This document shows positions 1 through 8,486 of a stretch of DNA of 64,000 nucleotides, piece by piece (position 1 is the first letter of the stretch; every line of letters begins with the position of its first letter). Location: contig JBHAZV010000020.1 in NCBI GenBank assembly GCA_041781135.1, positions 81,562-145,561 of the forward strand, given 5' to 3'. Source of the stretch: JAUMXJ01 sp041781135 (GTDB lineage Bacteria > Bacillota > Clostridia > Peptostreptococcales > Acidaminobacteraceae). The position numbers and the translations under genes are program-made. Under the pieces are notes generated by a model, which was not told the origin of the DNA, did no database searches, and worked only from the letters and a program-made list of their open reading frames with translations.

Positions 1-1439
1 ACAAGGTAACGCTGCTTTTTTTGGCGCTGTGCATAGCCTCCATTTTAGTTTCCGGCAATTCTTTCAGCTTTGTGGTGAGCAATGTGCTTACCAGATTCGG
101 ACGAAATACTTTTATGGTGCTCGCGCTTCTCATACCTGTGCTTGCCGGGCTTGGACTCAACTTCGGAATAGTAATCGGCGCAATAGCCGCCCAGATTTCT
201 TTGTTTTTTGTAGTGCTTTGGAATATCCAGGGCGTTACGGGAATGCTTGTGAGTTTTCTTATAACTACTCCTTTGGCGATGCTTTTTGGCTATTGGGTAG
301 GCGGGTTGTTCAATAAAATGAAGGGCGCAGAGATGATTGGAGGTCTGATACTCGGTTACTTTGCGGACGGTCTTTATCAGCTGCTTTTCCTGTTTGTGCT
401 CGGCGGTATAATACCTGTAAATTCAACCGAATTGATGATTCCCGGCGGAGTCGGGGTAAAGAACACTATCGACCTGACGAACACGGTTAAATACGCGCTC
501 GACGATGTGAAAATGCTCAGCGTAGTCGTTATATTTCTGATAGCGCTTGCTATATATGGAATTTATAAGGTGGCGACAAGTATAACCGATAAAAAAGGTA
601 TCAGTGCAGCGGGTGTGGCGGCGATAGCGGCGGCGCTGTGCGCGTATGCGGCTACATATATACCTGCAATAGAGGACTTTCTGCTTCAGGACAGGCTTGT
701 GCTGTATCAGGCGATACTTCTGCTCTGTATAGGGATTGTGCTAAATGCGGCATACAAGCTCTTTTTTTCAAAGGATAAGCGTCTTAATAAAACAAGGCAG
801 GTTGTAATTATCGTCTGTGCAGTGTTTGCGTATATTGCCACCTATATTCCGGGAATAGACGAAATCGTGGTGACTGCAAAAATTTCGGTTCTTCCGTATA
901 TTATGATATTCGGTCTTTGTGTGTTTAATACCAAATTTCAGCTTACGAGACTTGGGCACAATATGAGGACTGTCGGGCAGAGTCAGGTGGTTGCGAATGC
1001 TTCGGGTATTGATGTCGATAAAACTCGCGTAATTGCGATGATGATGTCAACCGTATTTGCCGGCTGGGGACAGCTTATATTCTTACAAAACCTGGGTACA
1101 TTTGCGACTTATGGCGCTCATCTTCAGGTCGGACTGTTCGCGATAGCAGCTCTTCTGGTTGGCGGAGCTTCTGTTCAAAAAGCTACTAACGCACAGGCAA
1201 TTACAGGTGTAATACTCTTCCATACACTCTTTATTGTCGCTCCGGAAGCCGGCAAGGTATTGTTCGATAACGCGATGATAGGTGAATATTTCAGAGTATT
1301 TGTGTCGTATGGAGTCATAGCGCTGTCGCTTGCAATGCATGCTTGGAAGCGCAAGGTAAAGGCTGACGAGCCGGGTTCAGAATCCGGCGATGATGCTGAC
1401 GATTCGGGCGCCCCAAAAAGGGTAGAGCCCACCGTTTAA
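1..1439 (+). CDS. ABC transporter inner-membrane permease (sugar/nucleoside type), 5' end cut by window
   Basis: The reading frame is open from the first bases of the window (first full codon at position 3), so the true start lies upstream. The visible part, about 478 residues, is very hydrophobic with many membrane helices. Its C-terminal half carries the conserved permease segment of the BPD_transp_2 family (RbsC/YufP-like) with LGHNMRTVGQS, then a GIDVDKTR stretch and a glycine-rich ALLVGGASV helix. Family members form the channel of importers for sugars, nucleosides or branched-chain amino acids, working with an ATPase and a lipoprotein receptor that would be encoded upstream. A charged, Asp/Glu-rich tail follows the last helix. 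Substrate cannot be read from the sequence. A rho-independent terminator follows, so this is the last gene of its operon. Confidence 0.8.
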   Translation, partial: KVTLLFLALCIASILVSGNSFSFVVSNVLTRFGRNTFMVLALLIPVLAGLGLNFGIVIGAIAAQISLFFVVLWNIQGVTGMLVSFLITTPLAMLFGYWVGGLFNKMKGAEMIGGLILGYFADGLYQLLFLFVLGGIIPVNSTELMIPGGVGVKNTIDLTNTVKYALDDVKMLSVVVIFLIALAIYGIYKVATSITDKKGISAAGVAAIAAALCAYAATYIPAIEDFLLQDRLVLYQAILLLCIGIVLNAAYKLFFSKDKRLNKTRQVVIIVCAVFAYIATYIPGIDEIVVTAKISVLPYIMIFGLCVFNTKFQLTRLGHNMRTVGQSQVVANASGIDVDKTRVIAMMMSTVFAGWGQLIFLQNLGTFATYGAHLQVGLFAIAALLVGGASVQKATNAQAITGVILFHTLFIVAPEAGKVLFDNAMIGEYFRVFVSYGVIALSLAMHAWKRKVKADEPGSESGDDADDSGAPKRVEPTV

Positions 1440-1461
1440 ATAAGGATTTAAGATAAGATAA

Positions 1462-1556
1462 AATAGCGTGCAGTGTTTACCAAAAAATAGCGAGCAGCAT
1501 TTACCGAAATAACGGGTAGCATATAGTGAGCAGCATTTATTAATAACGGGCAGCAT
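1462..1556. repeat. Cluster of short degenerate direct repeats
   Basis: An AATAGCG(A/T)GCAG(C/T)(A/G)TTTACC unit occurs at 1462-1481 and 1486-1505, with a diverged third copy at about 1522-1541. AACGGG(T/C)AGCAT occurs twice (1511-1522 and 1545-1556). The repeats sit between a stop codon and a terminator and encode nothing. Clustered repeats of this kind can be the remnant end of an IS21-like element, but no transposase is present, so this is only a guess. Confidence 0.5.
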
Positions 1557-1580
1557 CGTAGCATTTGCCCGTTATTTTTT
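1542..1580 (+). terminator. Rho-independent terminator after the permease gene
   Basis: AATAACGGGCA (1542-1552) pairs perfectly with TGCCCGTTATT (1566-1576), an 11-bp stem with a 13-nt loop, followed directly by a T run. It lies about 100 nt after the permease stop. It could also serve the convergent minus-strand gene that ends at 1631. Confidence 0.75.
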
Positions 1581-1630
1581 ATTTGCAAGAACTTTGTTCC
1601 GAAAGAATCTTTGAAAAAATTTGATTTATA

Positions 1631-2242
1631 TTACCGAGAAGTTTTTTTGCTTGTTTGCTTTTTTTGCGGTGTATTTTTTGATGAACTGTGTTTGGTTATT
1701 TTAACAGTAGTTTCTTTGGATGTATTTTTTCCTGAAGCAGGTTCGGCTTTTTTATATTTAGAAATTATTGCTATTGACATTGCGCATGTGGCGACTCCTA
1801 AATACATGTAAATATGGAGCGTAGGGGTAGTGATAAACATCAAGTCTCTTAGCTCGGCATATGAAATGGGAAGCAAAAAATATGCTGCAGATAGCAGTAT
1901 ATGAAGTGTTGAGGTCAGCGCGCCTAAAATGGCTCCTGCCTTGCTGTTTGCTAAAAGCAGTGCGGCACTAAGCGCTGCGAGTACAGGGAGCAGATAGATG
2001 AATTTTAGGGCAGCCAATCCAAGACCTATCAGCTTTGTGTTTGAACCTGATGCAAGCTCGGCGAGCATTGAAGCATATTGAATGATATTCATTCCGTTTA
2101 TGTTCTTGTACGCTGTGAGCACACTGCTGCTCATATTGCTCGAAATCCATGGAACAAAGAACAGCAGGCACATAATTGCGAAGCAAACTGCCAGAACTAT
2201 TCGTATTTTTTTGCCGCGTCCGTTTTTTGAGTTTTCATTCAT
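1631..2242 (-). CDS. Hypothetical multi-pass membrane protein with Lys-rich tail
   Basis: No family was recognised for this 203-residue protein. It begins with a short basic segment and a strong helix (about residues 14-32). Three more hydrophobic segments follow at about 80-100, 103-125 and 140-160. The last 40 residues are a hydrophilic tail rich in Lys, Ser and Thr, probably cytoplasmic. The region from 35 to 70 between helices 1 and 2 would be an external loop. No clear Shine-Dalgarno precedes the ATG, but a TAAAAT box lies just upstream, so the transcript may be nearly leaderless. The gene stands alone, convergent with the upstream permease and divergent from gcvT. Coding status is supported by length, helix pattern and lack of a competing frame; function is unknown. 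Confidence 0.6.
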   Translation of the reverse strand: MNENSKNGRGKKIRIVLAVCFAIMCLLFFVPWISSNMSSSVLTAYKNINGMNIIQYASMLAELASGSNTKLIGLGLAALKFIYLLPVLAALSAALLLANSKAGAILGALTSTLHILLSAAYFLLPISYAELRDLMFITTPTLHIYMYLGVATCAMSIAIISKYKKAEPASGKNTSKETTVKITKHSSSKNTPQKKQTSKKTSR

Positions 2243-2482
2243 ACATCTATTTTAGCAGAAAAATTTAAGTGTGGCGGTATATCTTATGTGTATATGAATT
2301 ATGCTATGAGTTGTGGTTAATATGGATTTACAGTATTTTTTTGTGTATATATCCTGGTTTATATATTTACAGCTTCGGAATATTCGGAAATAAAAAAGTT
2401 AAAATTACAGACCCTGAATTTGTAAATCAGTTTTCGTAATGAAACAAATACGGAGAACCTAAATTTGAATCGAGGCGTTCGA

Positions 2483-2511
2483 TTGATTAATACCTCTGTT
2501 TGCTGTAGAAT
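2483..2511 (+). promoter_or_regulatory. Sigma-A-type promoter of the glycine cleavage operon
   Basis: TTGATT (2483-2488) and TAGAAT (2506-2511) are separated by exactly 17 bp, and the gcvT ATG follows 57 nt after the -10 box. The rest of the gap 2243-2568 is AT-rich and shows no other clear element. I looked for a glycine riboswitch in the leader and did not see its conserved core, and the short leader would not hold one. Confidence 0.65.
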
Positions 2512-2568
2512 AGAGACAGGTTTATATTCTCTTGCATTTAAACTGAATAAAATACAAGCGGAGGTATT

Positions 2569-3675
2569 ATGGCAAAGAAGACGCCGCTCTATGAAGAGCA
2601 CATTAAGGCGGGCGGCAAGGTCGTGGACTACGCGGGGTGGATGCTCCCGGTCGAATACACCGGCCTTGTCAGGGAGCACGAGGTTGTCAGGAATGCAGTT
2701 GGTGTTTTTGACGTGTCTCACATGGGCGAGATAACCATAAAGGGTCCGGATGCACGGAAGTTTGCAGACTACCTGACGACAAATGATATTGAAACTCTCG
2801 AAAACGGCAGAGTCATTTACGGTTTTCTGTGTTATGAAAATGGCGGAGTGGTGGACGATCTGCTCACATACAAGGCTGCCGACGACGATGTGTACCTGGT
2901 CGTTAACGCGGCTAATTCAGATAAGGATTTTGAGTGGATAAAATCCAAGACGGCGGGATTTGATGTGGAGGTCAAAAATATTTCCGATGGTACCGGCGAG
3001 ATTGCGGTACAGGGTCCTCTTGCCGAAAAAACAGTGCAAAAGCTTACAGACTATGATCTTTCGGGCATTCCTTTTTTCGCATTTGTAAGAAATGTGCAAA
3101 TTGCCGGAGTAGATTGCATGATTTCGAGAACCGGCTACACCGGCGAGGACGGCTTTGAAATCTATTCCACAAATGACGGCATCGTAAAGGTCTGGCAGGC
3201 TGTGCTCAAAGCGGGAGCAGAGTTCGGAATAGAACCTTGCGGCCTCGGATGCAGGGATACGCTCAGATTCGAAGCGGCGCTCCCGCTTTATGGGCACGAG
3301 ATTTCTGCGGAGATTACGCCAATTGAAGCGGGGTTTAAGTTTTTTGTCGCATTGGATAAAAAGTCGGATTTTATCGGGAAAGCGGCGCTTGCAAAGATGC
3401 ACGCCGATGGAGCGCCAAGGCAGCTTATAGGCATGGAGCTTGTGGACAAAGGAATTGCAAGAGAGGGCGCGGTGGTGCTTAAAGACGGAAATGAAATAGG
3501 CCATGTCACCACGGGCTACATGAGTCCGACTCTTAAAAAGAGTATTTGCAATGTGCTTGTAAAATCTGAATTTGCCGTAAAAGATACAGAGGTGGAAGTA
3601 ATTGTCAGAAATCGCAGTATAAAGTCAAAATTTATAAACAAGAGATTTCTTGCAAAGAGGACAAAGAGCAAGTAG
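2569..3675 (+). CDS. gcvT: Aminomethyltransferase, T protein of the glycine cleavage system
   Basis: This 368-residue protein has the usual length for T protein. T protein takes the aminomethyl group from the lipoyl arm of GcvH, transfers the one-carbon unit to tetrahydrofolate and frees ammonia. Family signatures are visible: DVSHMGE at 48-54, the central YTGEDGFE motif near residue 190 that belongs to the folate-binding fold, and the C-terminal GHVTTGYMSPTLKKSI barrel segment. The ATG at 2569 is preceded by GGAGG at proper distance. It is the first gene of the cluster gcvT-gcvH-gcvPA-gcvPB and is read from the promoter at 2483-2511. The protein is cytoplasmic. Nothing looks damaged. Confidence 0.95.
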   Translation: MAKKTPLYEEHIKAGGKVVDYAGWMLPVEYTGLVREHEVVRNAVGVFDVSHMGEITIKGPDARKFADYLTTNDIETLENGRVIYGFLCYENGGVVDDLLTYKAADDDVYLVVNAANSDKDFEWIKSKTAGFDVEVKNISDGTGEIAVQGPLAEKTVQKLTDYDLSGIPFFAFVRNVQIAGVDCMISRTGYTGEDGFEIYSTNDGIVKVWQAVLKAGAEFGIEPCGLGCRDTLRFEAALPLYGHEISAEITPIEAGFKFFVALDKKSDFIGKAALAKMHADGAPRQLIGMELVDKGIAREGAVVLKDGNEIGHVTTGYMSPTLKKSICNVLVKSEFAVKDTEVEVIVRNRSIKSKFINKRFLAKRTKSK

Positions 3676-3758
3676 AAACAATGTAATGGCAGTGCGGGCG
3701 TCCAACACGCTTTGCTCGGTTTAATAAAATTTAACAAATTACAACTTCGGGAGGAAGT

Positions 3759-4142
3759 ATGAAAGTAGAAAAGGGTTTATTTTATACAAAAGATCATGAA
3801 TGGATAAAGGTTGAGGGCGAATACGGATTTGTCGGTCTTTCGGATTATGCGCAGTCTCACCTCGGCGACATAGTATATGTCGAGCTGCCGGAGGTAGGCG
3901 ACAGCTTTGGGCAGTTTGACGCATTCGGCTCAGTGGAGTCTGTAAAGACTGCGGCTGATGTAAATATGCCTGTCGGCGGCGAGGTGGCGGAGGTCAACGA
4001 GGCGCTCAATGACGATCCGGCGCTTCTTAATTCCGACGCGTATGCCAACTGGATTATCAAGATAAAAATTGCCGACAGCGCAGAACTTGACAATCTGATG
4101 GATGCGGATAAGTACGAAGCATTTTCGGCTGCTGAGGAGTAG
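3759..4142 (+). CDS. gcvH: Glycine cleavage system H protein (lipoyl carrier)
   Basis: This 127-residue protein shuttles the aminomethyl intermediate and reducing equivalents between the P, T and L proteins on a lipoyl-lysine arm. The lipoylation motif GSVESVKTAADV is intact with the modified lysine at K63, inside a single lipoyl-domain fold. The N-terminal KDHEWIK segment is typical of the family. A GGGAGG ribosome binding site lies just ahead of the ATG at 3759. It sits 83 nt after gcvT and 3 nt before gcvPA. The lipoate ligase encoded at 8487 is the likely enzyme that charges it. Confidence 0.96.
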   Translation: MKVEKGLFYTKDHEWIKVEGEYGFVGLSDYAQSHLGDIVYVELPEVGDSFGQFDAFGSVESVKTAADVNMPVGGEVAEVNEALNDDPALLNSDAYANWIIKIKIADSAELDNLMDADKYEAFSAAEE

Positions 4143-4145
4143 TGT

Positions 4146-5492
4146 ATGTTTCCTTATATTCCAGCTACTGATGCCGATAAAAAGGAGATGCTGCGGGTAA
4201 TTGGCGCAGATTCGGAGGAGAGGCTGTTTGAAGATATTCCCTCAGAGTTCAGGCTGACGGCTCCGCTGAATTTGCCGGCTGCGAAATCCGAGCTTGAAGT
4301 CAGAAAATATATGTCCGATTTGGCGGGTATGAATAAAAGTATAAACGATATGGTGTGCTTTTTGGGTGCGGGGGCGTATGACCATTATGTTCCGAGCGCG
4401 GTCGACGCGATAATATCCCGTTCGGAATTTTATACTTCATATACGCCTTACCAGCCGGAGATTTCGCAGGGTACTCTTCAGTATATATTTGAGTTTCAGA
4501 CGCTTATAGCGAGACTTACAGGTATGGATGTCGCTAACGCTTCGCTTTATGACGGAGGAACCGCTGTTGCCGAGGCGGCGATAATGGCGTGCGCAAATGC
4601 GAAGCGCAAGGAGATTGTAGTATCAAAGGCGTTAAATCCAAGCTCGCTCGAAATTCTGAGAACATATTGCCACGGGCAGAGTATTGCGCTTATAGAAGTC
4701 GATATCAAAAACGGGATCACGGATATAGACGCTTTGAAAAATGCGGTAACTCCGCAGACTGCCGGAGTGGTGCTTCAGAGCCCTAATTTCTTCGGATTGA
4801 TAGAGGATGTGGCATTTGCTGCCGAAATAGCGCACAGTATAAAAAAATGCAGTATGATACTCTCCACTGATCCGTTTGTGTTGCCCGTTCTTAAGACGCC
4901 GGCTGAATACGGCGTGGATATTGTTGTCGGCGAGGCGCAAAGTATGGGGCTTGCGCTGAATTATGGTGGGCCATACCTTGGAATAATAGCGGCAAAAGAA
5001 GAATATATGCGAAAGCTTCCGGGAAGACTTGTCGGGCAGACTGTCGACGAGGACGGACGCCGTTCGTTTGTACTCACTCTTGCGGCGAGGGAACAGCATA
5101 TCAGGAGAGAAAAGGCAACTTCAAATATCTGTACCAATCAGGGGTTGATGGCGTTGGCATCGGCTGTGCATATGTGCATTATGGGCAGGCAGGGTATGAG
5201 AGAGGCTGCGGAGCAGTCGCTTGCAAAGGCGCATTACGCTTTCGAAAGATTGACTGCGAGCGGTAAGTTCAAACCGTTGTTCGATGGCGCTTTCTTTCTC
5301 GAATTTGCGCTGACGTCTGATTTTGACGCCGGCAAGGTCGAAAGGGCGCTGCTGGATAACGGGATTTTGGGCGGGTATAGGATAGGACGCCATTTTCCGG
5401 AATATAGAAACGCTTTGTTGTTTGCCGTTACCGAAAAAAGGACGAAGGCTGAAATTGACAGGCTCGCAGAAGTATTGGAGGGACTGAAATGA
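4146..5492 (+). CDS. gcvPA: Glycine dehydrogenase (decarboxylating) subunit 1, P protein alpha
   Basis: This 448-residue protein is the N-terminal half of P protein in its two-subunit form, found in Bacillota, archaea and some other bacteria. With GcvPB it decarboxylates glycine and passes the aminomethyl group to GcvH. It has the aminotransferase-like fold but lacks the PLP lysine, which lies in the partner. Recognisable segments are FLGAGAYDHYVP near residue 75, the SRSEFYTSYTPYQPEISQG stretch near 100, and NYGGPYLG in the C-terminal half. It starts 3 nt after gcvH and overlaps gcvPB by 4 nt, consistent with coupled translation of the two subunits. Confidence 0.95.
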   Translation: MFPYIPATDADKKEMLRVIGADSEERLFEDIPSEFRLTAPLNLPAAKSELEVRKYMSDLAGMNKSINDMVCFLGAGAYDHYVPSAVDAIISRSEFYTSYTPYQPEISQGTLQYIFEFQTLIARLTGMDVANASLYDGGTAVAEAAIMACANAKRKEIVVSKALNPSSLEILRTYCHGQSIALIEVDIKNGITDIDALKNAVTPQTAGVVLQSPNFFGLIEDVAFAAEIAHSIKKCSMILSTDPFVLPVLKTPAEYGVDIVVGEAQSMGLALNYGGPYLGIIAAKEEYMRKLPGRLVGQTVDEDGRRSFVLTLAAREQHIRREKATSNICTNQGLMALASAVHMCIMGRQGMREAAEQSLAKAHYAFERLTASGKFKPLFDGAFFLEFALTSDFDAGKVERALLDNGILGGYRIGRHFPEYRNALLFAVTEKRTKAEIDRLAEVLEGLK

Positions 5493-6940
5493 TAGAATAT
5501 AACAAGATGATTTTTGAACTGTCCCGCGAGGGGCGCAGAGCGTATTCTCTTCCGGAGCTTGATGTTCCGAAAAAAGAACTGAAAGACCTGCTGCCTGAGC
5601 GGCATCAAAGAAAAATTTCCCTCGATTTTCCCGAACTTTTTGAGGTGGATGTCATCAGACATTTTACAAATCTTTCCAATAAAAACTTTGGCGTGGACAC
5701 CGGGTTTTATCCTCTCGGTTCATGCACGATGAAGTATAATCCAAAAATAAATGAGCAGGTGGCAAGGCTGGACGGCTTTGCAAACCTCCATCCGCTCCAG
5801 GACGAATCGACTGTGCAGGGCGCGCTTAGGATGATGTACGAACTTGACCGTGCACTGTCTGAAATTACCGGAATGGATAAAATGAGCCTCGTTCCGGCGG
5901 CTGGCGCGCATGGCGAGTTTGCCGGGATTTCCACTATACGCGCATATCACGAGAGCAGGGGCGACAACAGTCGAGATAAGGTTATAATACCTGATTCGGC
6001 GCATGGCACAAATCCGGCTACGGTCGTTATGGCGGGCTGCGACGTTATCGAGATAAAATCGGGCGCAGATGGACTTGTGGACATCGATGCGCTAAGGGCA
6101 GCTGTCGGAGCGGATACTTGCGCGCTGATGCTCACAAATCCAAATACCCTTGGACTGTTTGAAAAACAGATTAAGGAAATTACAGACATAGTTCATGAAG
6201 CCGGCGGGCTTGTTTACTATGACGGTGCGAACGCTAATGCGATACTTGGTCATGCAAGGCCGGGCGATATGGGATTTGATGTGGTGCATCTCAATATACA
6301 CAAAACTTTCAGTACTCCTCATGGCGGCGGCGGTCCGGGCACCGGTCCGATAGGCGTCAAAAAGATTCTGGAACCATTCCTTCCTGTTCCTACCGTCGAG
6401 CGAGACGGCGACAGGTACTATCTCGATTACGGCAAGGAGAAGTCGCTCGGCAGGCTTAAGGATTTTCACGGGCATTTTGGGGTGCTTGCAAGAGGTTATG
6501 CCTACATTCTCACAATGGGTGCGGATGGACTTAAAGAGGCTTCTTCGGTTGCGGTGTTGAATGCAAATTATGTCATGGCGTCGCTTAAGGATGATTATAA
6601 AATTGCTTATGACTCTGTTTGTAAGCACGAATGCGTGTTTGCAGGACTTAAAGACGGCGGGGATGTCAAGACTATTGATGTGGCAAAGAGACTGCTCGAT
6701 ATGGGGTTTCATCCTCCGACAGTGTATTTCCCGCTTATCGTTCACGAGGCGATGATGATAGAACCTACCGAAACAGAGAGCAAGGAGACCCTCGATGCGT
6801 TTATTTCCGCAATGCGGCAGATAGCACGGGAAGCAACGGAAGAACCGGAGCTGCTGAAGTCTGCGCCGCATAAAGCGCTTGTCCGCAGACCGGACGAAAC
6901 TCTGGCGGCGAGAAAACCTGTGCTGAAGTACACAGAATAG
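5489..6940 (+). CDS. gcvPB: Glycine dehydrogenase (decarboxylating) subunit 2, P protein beta
   Basis: This 483-residue protein is the PLP-carrying half of split P protein. The cofactor lysine is K272 in the HLNIHKTFSTPHGGGGPG motif. Upstream are the conserved GSCTMKYNPK segment near residue 76 and the PDSAHGTNPAT stretch near 168 that lines the active site. It forms a heterotetramer with GcvPA. Its ATG overlaps the end of gcvPA (ATGA). A hairpin follows before lpdA, which may separate the four gcv genes from the downstream lpdA-lplA part while allowing some read-through. Confidence 0.95.
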   Translation: MIEYNKMIFELSREGRRAYSLPELDVPKKELKDLLPERHQRKISLDFPELFEVDVIRHFTNLSNKNFGVDTGFYPLGSCTMKYNPKINEQVARLDGFANLHPLQDESTVQGALRMMYELDRALSEITGMDKMSLVPAAGAHGEFAGISTIRAYHESRGDNSRDKVIIPDSAHGTNPATVVMAGCDVIEIKSGADGLVDIDALRAAVGADTCALMLTNPNTLGLFEKQIKEITDIVHEAGGLVYYDGANANAILGHARPGDMGFDVVHLNIHKTFSTPHGGGGPGTGPIGVKKILEPFLPVPTVERDGDRYYLDYGKEKSLGRLKDFHGHFGVLARGYAYILTMGADGLKEASSVAVLNANYVMASLKDDYKIAYDSVCKHECVFAGLKDGGDVKTIDVAKRLLDMGFHPPTVYFPLIVHEAMMIEPTETESKETLDAFISAMRQIAREATEEPELLKSAPHKALVRRPDETLAARKPVLKYTE

Positions 6941-6966
6941 AGCGGTGCGAAAAGTATTTTAAGCTG

Positions 6967-6998
6967 CATATCACTCGGAAGCAATTTCGGGTGATATG
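6967..6998 (+). terminator. Intercistronic hairpin between gcvPB and lpdA
   Basis: CATATCACTCG (6967-6977) pairs with CGGGTGATATG (6988-6998) over 11 bp with one G-U pair and a 10-nt loop. The bases after it (TGTTTGATTAG) contain only a weak T run, so this may be a leaky terminator or an mRNA-stability hairpin. TTGATT (7002-7007) and TATAAA (7023-7028) just downstream could form a weak promoter for lpdA, though the 15-bp spacer is short. Confidence 0.5.
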
Positions 6999-7068
6999 TG
7001 TTTGATTAGTATAATTTGATTGTATAAAAAATATAGCTGATGCAGTAAATTATCAGTGCGGAGGAAGT

Positions 7069-8463
7069 ATGAAAAAAGTGGCTGTTATTGGCGCCGGCCC
7101 TGGGGGGTATGTAGCTGCCATAAGACTCGCGCAGCTCGGCGCGAATGTGCATTTATTTGAAAAGGACCGAGTTGGCGGAACATGTCTCAATAGGGGCTGT
7201 ATACCTACAAAGACTTTGTTCAGAACTGCCGAGATCATGCACGAAATGAGGCGCAGCGCGGAGTTTGGCATAAAGCTTGACGGTGATTTTTCTGTGGATT
7301 ATACCGCGCTTTGCGAGCGCAAGGATAAGGTTGTAAATACATTGGTTGGCGGTATAGAGCAGTTGCTCAGGTCGTACCCAAATATTTATTTTCATATTGG
7401 AAACGCAGTTCTTGCAGATGCCCGTACGGTGGAGTGCTGCGGCGAAGCTTTTGCTGATTTTGACGCAATCGTGATAGCAACAGGCAGCGCTCCGCAGATG
7501 ACAGAAACAGAGGGCGTGGAGCTGGATGGAGTAATAACCTCGGACGAGCTTCTTGAGCTTAAAGTGCTGCCAAGGCGTCTGATCGTAGTTGGCGGGGGCG
7601 TAATTGGTCTCGAATTTGCCAGTATTTACAGGGAGCTTGGTTCTGAAGTGATAGTGCTTGCCTCTCGCATACTCAAAAATGCAGACGCCGAGATTTCCAG
7701 GCGTCTTGTGCCGATGCTGAAAAAACAGGGAATTGAACTCTACAATGATGTTAGAGCAAGGCGCATAAGCAGATCGGGAGAATTGCTGAAGGTTGAAGCG
7801 GCGTATAAGAAAAATGGGGAGCCTTTCGAAGTAGAGGGCGATTATGTTCTTATTGCAAGCGGCAGGGGGCCGGTTTACGAAGGTCTTAATCTTGATGCTA
7901 TCGGCGTGGAGTATGACGAAAAAGGTGTAATTGTTGACAAAAATTTCCAAACGAATGTTTGCGGAGTATTCGCGATAGGAGATATAGTCAGAGGCAATCC
8001 ACAGCTGGCACATGTTGCAAGCGCTCAGGGGGAGCGTGTTGCAGAGCACATTATGGGGCACGAGTCTAAAATACAGCTTGAGGTATATCCGAACTGTGTG
8101 TTCACTTTGAATGAAGTAGCTCATGCAGGTTTTACGGAGGAGGAGCTAAAGGAGCGCGGAGTTCAGTACAGCGTTTCCAAGTTTAATTTTGCAGCGAACG
8201 GAAAGGCGCTGAGCATTGGTGATGCAAATGGGCTTGTGAAACTGCTCGCAGATAAGCAGGGCAAACTGCTTGGGGCGCATATTATCGGGCCGCACGCCAA
8301 CGATCTTATAGCCGAATGTTCGCTTGCAATTGCAAACGGAATGAGCGCCGAAGATGTGGTAGGCACCATACATGCGCACCCGACGCTTTCGGAGGCAGTT
8401 TTAGAAGCTGCGGCAGGACTGCTCGGAAGCGCGATACATGTTGCAAACAGCAGGAAAAAGTAG
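7069..8463 (+). CDS. lpdA: Dihydrolipoyl dehydrogenase (E3 / L protein)
   Basis: This 464-residue flavoprotein reoxidises dihydrolipoyl-GcvH and makes NADH. The FAD-binding GAGPGG motif opens the protein, the redox-active disulfide is C39-LNRG-C44, and a second nucleotide fold with VGGGVIGLEFAS starts near residue 173. The C-terminal dimer interface carries the catalytic HPTLSE segment with H437 and E442. It has no N-terminal lipoyl domain, unlike some clostridial E3 proteins. GGAGG precedes the ATG. Its place right after the gcv genes and before the lipoate ligase points to a role in glycine cleavage; no 2-oxoacid dehydrogenase E1/E2 genes are in the window. Confidence 0.94.
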   Translation: MKKVAVIGAGPGGYVAAIRLAQLGANVHLFEKDRVGGTCLNRGCIPTKTLFRTAEIMHEMRRSAEFGIKLDGDFSVDYTALCERKDKVVNTLVGGIEQLLRSYPNIYFHIGNAVLADARTVECCGEAFADFDAIVIATGSAPQMTETEGVELDGVITSDELLELKVLPRRLIVVGGGVIGLEFASIYRELGSEVIVLASRILKNADAEISRRLVPMLKKQGIELYNDVRARRISRSGELLKVEAAYKKNGEPFEVEGDYVLIASGRGPVYEGLNLDAIGVEYDEKGVIVDKNFQTNVCGVFAIGDIVRGNPQLAHVASAQGERVAEHIMGHESKIQLEVYPNCVFTLNEVAHAGFTEEELKERGVQYSVSKFNFAANGKALSIGDANGLVKLLADKQGKLLGAHIIGPHANDLIAECSLAIANGMSAEDVVGTIHAHPTLSEAVLEAAAGLLGSAIHVANSRKK

Positions 8464-8486
8464 ATTGCACAATACTTGGAGAGAAA

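Noticed and set aside
1611..1811. Plus-strand open frame rich in Phe, Val and Leu
   Set aside because: It is the complement of the Lys/Ser-rich tail of the membrane protein gene at 1631-2242 and has no ribosome site.
2243..2568. Possible glycine riboswitch ahead of gcvT
   Set aside because: The leader after the promoter is under 60 nt and lacks the conserved glycine-aptamer core and a following expression hairpin.
7153..8124. Long minus-strand open frame opposite lpdA
   Set aside because: It is antisense to a gene with all E3 motifs, has a composition typical of a shadow frame and matches no family.
8316..8486. Upstream extension of the lipoate ligase frame into lpdA
   Set aside because: The extension is Cys/Arg-rich, lacks family likeness and has no ribosome site, whereas the ATG at 8487 does.
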